Shown: piece after piece, positions 1 through 7,042 of the stretch
How the letters are laid out: the number at the start of each line of letters is the position of its first letter
Position numbering within the stretch: position 1 is the stretch's first letter
Source: Larix sibirica
Taxonomy: Eukaryota; Streptophyta; Pinopsida; Pinales; Pinaceae
Direction of reading: 5' to 3'
DNA length: 10,088 nucleotides
NCBI GenBank assembly: GCA_004151065.3
Contig: NWUY0304960752.1
Coordinates: forward strand, 1 to 10,088
Notes under the pieces: model-generated
The model's input: only the letters and a program-made list of their open reading frames with translations
Told to the model about the DNA's origin: nothing
Database searches by the model: none
Translations under genes and position numbers: made by a program

Positions 1-610
1 CTAATCCAAGAGACAAAAATGACTGACGTGGAGGTAATGGCACTCTCACGTATTTTTTGGAAAAACAGCCAGGGAAGACCATAAGCTCCAGAGGAGCATA
101 GGGGGGAATAACAACTTTTTTTTCAAACAAATTTTCAATAAAATCGGTTAGGGAAAGTTATCACTGGATTCGACAAAATTCAAGCGAAGGATGATTTAGA
201 CTCTCTCTATATCTGTAATGTTTATGGGCCAACGCATTACAGGGACAAGTAAATTTTGGGAAGATACTCTCTATGTTAAAAGAGGATCTGCGAGGAAAAT
301 GATCTTATTATTAGTGGGGATTTCAACACCACTAAGTCGCAATGGAGAAACGAGGAGGCTCGAAAGTCAGGGACCCATTTGGGAGAAGATGGAGGATTTG
401 ATCTCAGATACTGGATATGCTGGACCTCCTCTGAAGAATGGGAAATACACTTGGAGCAACAGAAGGATAGGCATCGGTCACATTGCGACAAGACTTGACA
501 GGTTTCTGGTAAGTTCTTCCTTTCTTCAAAAATATCTTCTTCCAGCCTCCTTTTGCTTTTCCTTCAGCAAGTCTCCGATCACAAGCCTATCTCTTTGGCT
601 TTGTCCTCCC
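1..610 (+). pseudogene. LINE ORF2 endonuclease (APE-type) domain, broken
   Basis: In intact elements this domain nicks the genomic target to prime reverse transcription. Frame 1 opens with LIQETKMTDVEVMALS, containing the catalytic Glu of the QETK motif, and stops at 82-84. NVYGPT at 217-234 and GDFN at 316-327 are again in frame 1. TWSNRR and RLDRF (about 440-505) are in frame 2, and the SDH catalytic motif (574-582, followed by KPISL) returns to frame 1. At least two frame changes therefore separate the motifs. The N-terminal part of the domain is outside the window. The 132-residue open frame starting at 218 is only a piece of this domain read partly out of frame, not a gene. Motif order and spacing fit the exonuclease-endonuclease-phosphatase fold of plant LINEs. 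Confidence 0.88.
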
Positions 611-1239
611 CTGTAAATCTCGGTCCCATCCCTTTCTGCTTCAACCCTATCTGGTTGCAAGACAAAAGTTCTAGAAATAATTCAAAATGCGTGGAACCAT
701 AATTGCTTTGGGTCTCCTAGACTATATTTGGGAATCAAAATTAAGATATGTGGGTATGCTCTTAAGAGCTGGGCGAAAGACGTTTTTAGGAGTCCAAAGT
801 TTCTTAAAATCATCTCCAAAATGATCTAGCCACTCTCCAATCCAGCATGGAGAAGGAATAAGTGACTACTTTGTTGTCTGAGCCAGGAAAAGGAGCTGAA
901 TAAGAAGATAATAAATGCAACAAGACAGGAGGAAGAAGAATGGAGATTGAAATCCAGACAGTTGTGGTTGAAAGGAGGAGATAGTAACATGGAGTACTTT
1001 CATAAACAAACTAAGGCAAGGTCTAAGCTTTAATGCGATTAAGGAATTGAAAGATAAAAATGGGATCAAGATTGTTGGGACAGGAAGATCTAAGAACCAC
1101 GTCTTCCACCACTTCTGTGAGACTCTATCAGACAACGATGAGGCTGACCCAGAAGCTCAAGACTGTCTCCTCTTTGGAATCCCCCCTCTTATTCCCGATC
1201 TAGAGAATAGGGAGTTATCAAAACCAATTCTGGAATATC
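611..1239 (+). pseudogene. LINE ORF2 linker between endonuclease and reverse transcriptase, broken
   Basis: This stretch matches the connecting segment of plant LINE ORF2 proteins. Recognisable pieces are FCFNPIWLQDK (about 635-665), ALKSWAKDVFRSPKF (about 752-805), and a basic stretch in frame 2 ending with QLWLKGGDSNMEYFHKQTKA (about 960-1018), followed by a stop at 1031-1033. The text resumes in frame 3 as NAIKELKDKNGIKIVG. The 'LWLxxGDxNxxFFH' pattern is a hallmark of plant LINE ORF2 just upstream of the reverse transcriptase. The segment is rich in Lys, Glu and Arg and probably helical. Its identity rests on position and family resemblance; no catalytic residues are expected here. Confidence 0.8.
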
Positions 1240-2062
1240 GAGATAAAAGAAGCAATATGGTCCTTGCACATGGATAAGGCTCCTGGCCAGACGGTTTCAC
1301 CATAAACTTCTACAGGCAGCGTGGGACATTATAAAAGAAGATCTGAAAAGGATGCTAAATTGGACAAGGAAAAAAGACAAGATTGGTGGGGCCACTAATT
1401 CCTCCTTTCTGGCCTTGATTCCAAAAGAAACCCTCTTTCGATTGATCGATTTAGGCCAATCTCTTTGTGCAACACCTCGTATAAGATTCTCTCAAAAATT
1501 TGGCCACTAGAATGAAGAACAATCATGGCCCGTCTCATCTCGGACTCACAAGGTGGCTTTGTAGCTGGGCTCAAATTCTCGACAATATCATCATTGTCCA
1601 GGAAGCCATCCACTCCAGCATGGAAAGAAAGCAACAAGGTATGGCTATAAAATTGGACATGGCTAATGCATTTGATAGGGTAAATCATTTTTTTCTCTTT
1701 GAAATTATGTCCAGATTTGGTTTTTCCAAGAGATTTGTCAGATGGATCAAAGCATGTATCAGTAGTCCCTGGATTGCTCCATTAGTGAATGGCAGGCCTA
1801 CCAAGTTCTTTCAAGCTACCAGGGGTCTTCGACAAGGTTTCCCCCTGTCTCCCTTCCTTTACCTTCTGGTTGCAGAATCTATGAGCAGGAAGCTACATTA
1901 CCTTCAAGGTTCGGTGATCTAAAGGGTCTGAAGATAGCAGAGGATGTAAAGCCTCAATCATGCACAGTTTGCTGATGACACCATTTGCTTGGGGGTGCGT
2001 CTACTAGTCATTGCAGAGAGATTCAAAGGTGCCTTATCCACCTTCCTAAAAGCCTGATGGAA
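1240..2062 (+). pseudogene. LINE reverse transcriptase domain, frameshifted but with catalytic motifs retained
   Basis: The domain begins with EIKEAIWSLHMDKAPG (from 1240). One base appears to be missing near 1286, where the family has APGPDGF and this copy reads APGQTV. SFLALIPKE follows at about 1402. The longest open stretch, about 1500-1922, contains QILDNIIIVQEAIHSS, motif A LDMANAFDRV (1653-1682) and motif B GLRQGFPLSPFLY (1824-1862). Motif C, FADD (1968-1979), lies in another frame after several stops. The fingers/palm order and the two Asp of FADD are those of non-LTR reverse transcriptases, which copy the element's RNA at a nicked chromosomal site. At least three frame changes make this copy non-functional. 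The 140-codon frame is a fragment of the domain, not an independent gene. Confidence 0.94.
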
Positions 2063-2985
2063 AGGTGAATTCTGCTAAATCTAAGGTTTACGGATGGAAT
2101 TCCCCCCCAGGACTTTGGAAGGATTGCAAGGATCCTTGGTTTCGAAGGGATTGCAACCTGGAACTCGTTCAATTACCTCGGGATTCCAATTTTCAAAGGG
2201 AAAAAAAGGGTTATGATTGGCAAGGTTTGGTTGACAAGATAAAAACAAAATCACTTCATGGGGGACAAGGTGGCTCAATCCAGCTGGAAAGCTATCTCAT
2301 CAACTCTATTCTCTCTGCCTACCCCATTTATGCGTGCTCGATCTCTTTAGCTCCAAAAAAATTATGCAAGATGTCACTAGGGAAATCAGAAAATTTCTAT
2401 GGCAAGGAGGCAAATCCAGCAACTCAAAAAAAATTTCTTTGGTTAATTGGGAAACAGTTGCAGCCCGAAAGTCTTGTAGGTGACTGGAGTAAGAGACCCA
2501 AATCTAATGAACCTCGCACTTGGAGCAAAAGATCCTCTGGAGAATTGTCTCTGGAGAAAAATCTGGTGGAAGGAGATCCTCCGAAGAAAATATTTGAAAG
2601 GTCAAGAAAAAGATGCGTGGACGAGATTGATTTGAACAGAAATGGAACTCCAATATGGGATTATGCAAGAGGGCTTGTATATCATCCAGATAACCTCTAC
2701 TGGATCCAGGATGTGGAAAACGATAAAGATTGGCAAGACAAATTAGGGCCCATTTCCCCTGCAAATTTCATGCGGCGTTTTCAGATCTTAAGCATTGGCT
2801 TGACCATTTAAACATCTCCACTCTATTTGACATCTCTTCCTGGACCAATAGCGGAAGATGGGCTTGGTTGGAAAGACCTGGAGATCCTGGACACCTCTTC
2901 AGACTTCAGTGCTTTTCTCTTCTGCTTCAAGGGTCAGCTCCAGTTCATCGTCACCTTAAAATAGAAGAGGCTGGGGAAAATCGGG
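2063..2985 (+). pseudogene. LINE ORF2 thumb / C-terminal connecting region, broken
   Basis: After the reverse transcriptase palm, frame 2 reads ARILGFEGIATWNSF and then NYLGIPIF (2171-2194), the conserved 'YLGxPI' motif that follows the palm in plant LINEs. It continues with KGKKRVMIGK. Further text such as VWLTR, GDKVAQSSWKAISS and GAKDPLENCLWRKIW lies in this frame with scattered stops. The overlapping 248-codon open frame 2065-2811 is in a different frame (frame 1): only its first residues, NSAKSKVYGWNSPP, match the family before the match shifts to frame 2. Its length is therefore misleading, and most of its predicted protein is an out-of-frame reading. The region leads into the zf-RVT module. 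Confidence 0.78.
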
Positions 2986-3335
2986 CACTTACTCTGTAAA
3001 GGAGGTTATCGCTTAGTCTATGGTTCGAAGAACAACAACAATAAGGACACAAAATGGAACAAAGTTTGGTGCAAGGACGGCCTCCAAAAATCAACGCTTT
3101 CTTTTGGATTCTAGTGCATCGAAAAAATTAACAGCGGAGAACCTGAGGAAAAGAGGAAGTGGAAGGACCCTTGCTGTATCCTTTGCAAAGAAGCGAAAGA
3201 ATCTCTTGAACACCTCTTTCTTAGAATGTAAGTTTTCTCAAGAGGTTTGGTTTCGTGCTTTTCAAGACCTGCATTTTAATTTGATCCTACCAACAAATTG
3301 GAATGATCTCTTTGCTTGTTGAAAAGACTACTATC
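2986..3335 (+). pseudogene. LINE zf-RVT (zinc-binding in reverse transcriptase) module, frameshifted
   Basis: The segment starts with GTYSV, shifts frame, and reads GYRLVYGSKNNNN and TKWNKVW, then in another frame PKINAFFWILVHRK. It ends in a zinc-type motif: Cys codons at 3175-3177 and 3184-3186, His at 3211-3213, and a last Cys at 3227-3229 that needs one extra base to be skipped. The spacing is C-x2-C-x8-H-x4-C, with HLFL around the His, as in the zf-RVT family that follows the reverse transcriptase in many plant LINEs. Text after it (FSQEVWF) also fits the family. The one-base insertion between His and the last Cys is one of several lesions. Function in the element is thought to be nucleic-acid binding. 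Confidence 0.87.
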
Positions 3336-4134
3336 AAGGTTCCCTTTCCCATAAACCAGATTTCACAAGAGCATGGGAAGCTCTCCCAAAATACATTTGC
3401 TGGAAGATATGGACAGCGAGAAATAAAGAAATCTTTGAAGAAAAAAATACTAGACCGAGCAAAGTTCTCATTTCTGCAAAGGTCCTCTAGGTAGAGGCTT
3501 TGTCCACGAGAGGGATGTTTAACATAAACAAGGAGCCCCTGTCGGTAGAGGAAAGAGTATGGGCTTCAGAATTTCTTGTGCTTCCCTCCTCTCTCAACTG
3601 GACCAAGCCTCCTAAAAGACCTAGATCATCGAATTGGCTATTAAGAATGAACTCAGCAGATTTTCAAAGTTGGTGGAAGAATCTTGGTTGCAGTTCTTTG
3701 TTCTTCGACAGAGCCTCGAAGGGCAACCCTGGGCTGGCAAGTGCGAGTGGAGTCATTTATGACTCGGGGGAAACAAGCAGAAGTTGTATGCATGGGGAAT
3801 TGGTAGAAAGTCAAACAATGGTCTTGAATGGCTAGCCTTAACCAAAGGACTGGAGTTAGCAAGAAACATTGGCATCGCGGAATTGGTGGTTTTTTGCGAC
3901 TCGCTAATGGTCACAAGAGAAGCGAGGAATCTGACGAAGAATCGTAAGAATCTGTCTACTAAGATGCATTATCTTCTCAAGTGCATTGTTAATGAATTCA
4001 AAGCAATCAATTTTCTTCATGTGCTGAGAGCAAATAACCAACAAGCAGATATAATAGACAATAAAGGAGCAGGTCTAAATTGCGAAGTCCTAGTTTGTGA
4101 TCAAAAGGCCTGTGAAAGAATCTGGATCCCCTAA
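3336..4134 (+). pseudogene. LINE C-terminal RNase H domain, one frame change, all four acidic catalytic residues present
   Basis: A tail segment reading WEALPKYICWKIWTARN (about 3373-3425) leads into the best-preserved module. Frame 2 (3500-3835) carries FDRASKGNPG, a variant of the family's FDGASKGNPG. The catalytic Asp is at 3707-3709 and the following Gly is replaced by Arg. A frame change near 3765 moves to frame 1, which stays open to the stop at 4132-4134. This frame reads YAWGIGRKSNNGLEWLAL (Glu at 3826-3828), VVFCDSLMV (Asp at 3898-3900) and RANNQQADIIDNKG (Asp at 4048-4050). All four D-E-D-D metal ligands of RNase H are therefore visible. The domain would remove RNA from the DNA:RNA hybrid during retrotransposition. 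The single frame change still disables it. Confidence 0.92.
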
Positions 4135-4276
4135 TCCAGAGTCCCTTTTTAAAAATTATGCTGGCACTTGAAATCCATGGAATAATGAAGATGTTCTCCT
4201 TCTAGTTGGTCTTTGCTCGCAAATCCTTCTCCTTCTAGTTTTAACTCTGAAGTTAGCTTTTAGTTGGGGTGCATTA
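4135..4276 (+). other. Short gap: possible LINE 3' UTR with a 14-bp direct repeat
   Basis: No coding pattern is seen. A 14-base motif TTCTCCTTCTAGTT occurs exactly twice, at 4194-4207 and 4227-4240, 33 bases apart. The short interval makes it an unlikely target-site duplication of the LINE. It may simply be local duplication in the element's 3' UTR, or mark the junction with the next segment. There is a short T5A5 run at about 4146-4155 but no poly(A) tail. Confidence 0.35.
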
Positions 4277-5213
4277 ATGGTTAATAATTATTTTGAATAT
4301 CAAAACTGGATCTCCCCCCACGCTGCAATTGACAGTGCCTCACATATGAGATATATGGTCTTCATGCACCGAATCCATACGGCAGATTGTCGGGTATGTG
4401 TTGGTATTAATTCTCTTGTCTGGAGCGGCAAATGCAATAGTTTTTCTGCTCGGCGACTGGAGAGGAGGCAATTGCGTTGGATAGTCCGTGAAATGGGTGA
4501 TTTCATGCATGCCCAATCCTCGTCCATGAACTGTGTTCCAGCTCCTTCCTCGTCTCAATGCAGGTGCAGGAAGCCCCTAACGAAACACGGGGCAATCTCA
4601 AGCTGGGAAACATTGAAGGTTTACTCCATGAAAGAAGGTAGCCCGGCGACTGTGCAGGAAGAAGACTCATTGGACGCTCATTGTCATTTTGATTCCCTGG
4701 GAATGGAAAAGAAGTTGTTTTCTCCATTGGCAAAGGAACACTGTGGAAGCTTCGGCTCTCCCCAAACGTTTGACAGCCATTTCATTTGTGCTGAGGTCAA
4801 AAATTACATCAAAGGCATGGAAGACCAGGTTCACTCGCTTCACAATGAGAATTTAGAGATAAAAAGGGCCATCACTCGTCTCTTCTCCCTGCCCAAGCCA
4901 CGCATTTGGAGGTCAAAAATAGCAGCAGCCATTTGAATGGGAGGATTGCCAGTCTGGCTGAAACCATTGATAATGTTTCTTCTTGCACTGCAAATATGGA
5001 CTCCAAAATCACTGATGTTTTAACGGAAATGTAACTGAAGTGGAGGGAAATATCAATCTCCTGAGAGCTGAAATTGGACAAAACTTCTTGGATCTGCAAG
5101 CAAGTAGTGCAGCTCGACGGCAGGAAGAAACGACAAACCTTTGGCTAGTAATTTCCTCAGGCAAAAGGAGTCTTGTCGCCAGTTTTAGTTTTTATGATCT
5201 TTGGTTACATTGA
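4277..5213 (+). pseudogene. Unrecognised coiled-coil protein remnant, two frame changes
   Basis: I do not recognise this protein. Frame 2 is open from an ATG at 4277 for 219 codons. Its first part is Cys/Ser/Arg-rich without a named motif. From about residue 174 (4796) it becomes a regular coiled coil: I, M, V, L, N, I, I fall on successive a/d positions with 3-4 spacing in IKGMEDQVHSLHNENLEI and onward. Near 4873 the helical text continues in frame 1 (HLNGRIASLAETIDNV, MDSKITDVLTEM) up to a TAA at 5032-5034. It then continues in frame 3 (EVEGNINLLRAEIGQNFLDL) to a TGA at 5211-5213. Three consecutive frames carrying one continuous coiled-coil pattern point to a former gene with two indels. 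It could be a retroelement gag or ORF1, or a captured host fragment. It directly follows the LINE on the same strand. Confidence 0.55.
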
Positions 5214-5610
5214 ATTCTGGTTTTTGTAGTGTTTTTCTACTGTCTAAGTTTTATAGTAACACCCAGCTCAGAATCTATGATATTGTTTCAGGACTTTGTG
5301 AAGTCTAGTTTAAGAGCAATTTTGTGTCATTTTGTTAAAAGAGGGGATGTAAACCAGAAATCCTTCTGGGCAATAAGATAAACCACCTATATCAGTAATG
5401 TTTTGTTCCTATCTTTTACTTCTTGGACAGTTTGTAAGGAGATACAGTCTCCATAGATTAGGAAAGTTTCATAATAGTTATCGACTTGTAAAGGGCAAAC
5501 AAGGAGTCGTGGACACAGTGCTTCTCTAGGAGCAATCTTTCCTCATAACATTGTAATTTTTGTTTTTTTATATATTCAAAAGTTCCTAAACCGTTTCTGC
5601 TTAAAAAAAA
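5214..5610. other. Non-coding AT-rich stretch with a purine-rich run
   Basis: No open frame or RNA gene is visible. At 5337-5347 there is a purine-only run (AAAAGAGGGGA) followed at once by TGTAAACC, which resembles a polypurine tract beside an LTR start, but no LTR partner is present. Just downstream, 5354-5369 forms a perfect 6-bp stem (CCAGAA/TTCTGG) with a 4-base loop. The stretch ends in an A-run at about 5602-5611, next to the first copy of the dispersed repeat. It could be the 3' UTR or terminal part of the element that supplied the coiled-coil segment. Confidence 0.3.
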
Positions 5611-5772
5611 ATTATTATTGGAAGGCCAATTGGAACAATATTTACAACTCCAAGAAATAAAGCACCCGCTGAATTGAACGAGATGGACAAATTTTTAATC
5701 AGTCGAATCAAAGTACTGAAAGTTAAAACTTCCAGTCGAGGAAATATACAAAATTTATATTGCGGCATCATG
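5611..5772. repeat. Direct repeat, copy A (longer copy)
   Basis: This segment shares long blocks with 6328-6455 in the same orientation: GGAAGGCCAATT, ACAATATTTACAACTC, AAAGCACCCGCTG, ATGGACAAAT, and GAAATATACAAAA followed by TTATATTGC. Copy A has about 30 extra bases in the middle (about 5707-5735) that copy B lacks. Read on the - strand both copies give a similar hydrophobic peptide (AGALFL-VVNIV-IGLPIII), so the repeat may derive from a coding sequence. I cannot name the family. The A-run just before 5611 lies at the copy's edge. Confidence 0.75.
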
Positions 5773-5878
5773 TTTCCTGTTTTTCAGGTTTGCTAAGGCC
5801 CTGCAGCTTGAGGATCTGTATACCATCACTAACATTAACGTCATATTCTTAATTACCATATCATCTAAACACAAAGAT

Positions 5879-6030
5879 GCATCATATTTATCTTCCAAAA
5901 TTTTGAGATCATTTTCACCCATATAAAGTTGGATCATTTTTGTTTTCCAAAGTTTTGATACCATTTTCACTCTTATGAAGCTGCCTCGTTTTTGTTTTCA
6001 AAAATATTGTAATCGTTTTCCTCGTCGTCG
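5879..6030. repeat. 53-bp minisatellite, about three diverged units
   Basis: Units begin at 5879, 5932 and 5985. The first two are exactly 53 bp and share TTCCAAA-TTTTGA--ATTTTCAC and the following ATATAAAG/TTATGAAG block. The third is more diverged and runs into a short CGT-rich stretch. On the - strand each unit encodes a peptide of the type END-KILE-KYDASL. Because 53 is not a multiple of three, the reading frame shifts at every unit, and stops fall at the unit joins. This argues against a working repeat protein and for a tandem duplication of a small formerly coding or non-coding unit. Confidence 0.65.
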
Positions 6031-6327
6031 TCACTTGCTTATTCCATGATAGAGAAAAATAAATGAAAAATGAAAATACAAGTCCAGTTACCTTTGGTTA
6101 GCTAAAGAGATAATCTAATTACAATTTCTTGATGTTACGCAAAATTGATTCATTGTATCAAATCATTCAGCCTTCTCTGGCAAATAAGTTGTTATTCATT
6201 TGCGGCAGGCCGGATACAAATGAAAGGCTAAAATATTTTTATGTTCCGCGGGAAACAGTATTATTTTGCAGATAACCTTTTTACTTGCGATCCTATAATA
6301 TTTAAGCAAGAATAAAATTCTATAGAT

Positions 6328-6455
6328 AATTATTATCGGAAGGCCAATTAGGACAATATTTACAACTCTAAGAAACAAAGCACCCGCTGTTATTGAACGT
6401 AATGGACAAATCTCTACTCGGTAGAAATATACAAAAATTATATTGCCGCAATGGC
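6328..6455. repeat. Direct repeat, copy B (shorter copy)
   Basis: Second copy of the repeat at 5611-5772, about 717 bases further on, in the same orientation. It keeps GGAAGGCCAATTAGGACAAT, AAAGCACCCGCTG and GTAGAAATATACAAAAATTA, but lacks the central insertion. A 93-codon open frame on the - strand (6196-6477) runs through it and contains AGALFLRVVNIVLIGLPI, which looks like a membrane segment. Copy A shows the same peptide in a broken context, so conservation at the peptide level cannot be separated from simple DNA similarity. Confidence 0.75.
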
Positions 6456-7042
6456 ACCAGACTATGTTCAACATCAAAGATCAAAACTTACACAGGCTGT
6501 AAGACATGCCAGTTACAATTTAGTCTTTTATTATTTCACCTGGACAAAAGTGAGGGTGAGACAATTCAAAACTAACTTTTAGCAGAGTTTAATTATATCG
6601 ATCCAATTGAAATAATACAATGGCTGCCAGAGAATAAGCAAAAAGTCCCTTGAATGTATATTAAACTATATATATGTGATTTCTTTGCCAGTGAGGTTAT
6701 ATTGTTACATTTAACCCGAGTAAACATTTAGCTTTGTAGCATTATATTTGTGTGAATGACCAACTCAACACACACTGGACATTCCTTTCCTCGTATAAAT
6801 GAGAAAATGTATACATTGACTGAGCTCCGATCGCGCCATCTCTCTTAAAACATCTTACTCTACTAAAATATGGGAGCGAGTAAAGGCTTTTAAGAAACCG
6901 ATGTCAAAAATGGCAGATTTCTAAAGATTAGGAGAAATGATCACAGCAGATATCAGCATAGAGTTAATTAAAAGCTTCTCAAGGCCATCCGCTCAAGAGT
7001 TTTGCTCAGGAGGCCGTTGTTTTGACCCCGACTCACGTATGC
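6456..7042 (-). other. Probable 3' UTR and downstream flank of the kinase gene
   Basis: This stretch follows the kinase stop codon on the - strand and has no supported coding frame. The only exact AATAAA on the - strand that I found here is at 6527-6532, roughly 510 bases past the stop. Plant poly(A) signals are loose, so the real cleavage site could be nearer. A TATATATA tract lies at about 6667-6675. The boundary between UTR and intergenic DNA cannot be fixed without transcripts. Confidence 0.4.

Larger units (their letters stand above)
1..4134 (+). mobile_element. Degenerate plant L1-like LINE (non-LTR retrotransposon), ORF2 remnant, 5' end outside window
   Basis: The + strand carries, in the expected order, remnants of an endonuclease, a linker, a reverse transcriptase, a thumb, a zf-RVT zinc motif and an RNase H, as in plant L1-like ORF2 proteins. 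The window opens inside the endonuclease at its QETK motif, so ORF1 and the start of ORF2 lie to the left. The reading frame changes many times and in-frame stops are frequent (for example 82-84 and 1031-1033), so this copy cannot make a full protein. The last recognisable codon is the stop at 4132-4134. I see no clear poly(A) tail after it, and the true 3' end may reach about 4270. No target-site duplication can be tested because the 5' end is missing. Identification as a LINE is firm from the chain of motifs; the exact subfamily is not assigned. Confidence 0.93.

Noticed and set aside
2065-2811. 248-codon open frame as an independent gene
   Set aside because: Only its first residues match the LINE; the matching text then moves to another frame (NYLGIPIF at 2171-2194), so most of this frame is an out-of-frame reading of a decayed LINE.
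1-4134. An LTR retrotransposon or endogenous viral element
   Set aside because: The APE-type endonuclease, FADD reverse transcriptase, zf-RVT and C-terminal RNase H order is that of a non-LTR LINE; no protease, integrase or LTR is visible in this part.
4277-4936. 219-codon open frame as an intact gene
   Set aside because: The coiled-coil pattern leaves this frame near 4873 and continues in two other frames, so the stop at 4936 is not a natural C-terminus.
6196-6477. 93-codon minus-strand frame as a small membrane protein gene
   Set aside because: Most of its suggestive text lies in a repeat that is also present, broken, at 5611-5772; there is no conserved start and no supporting context.
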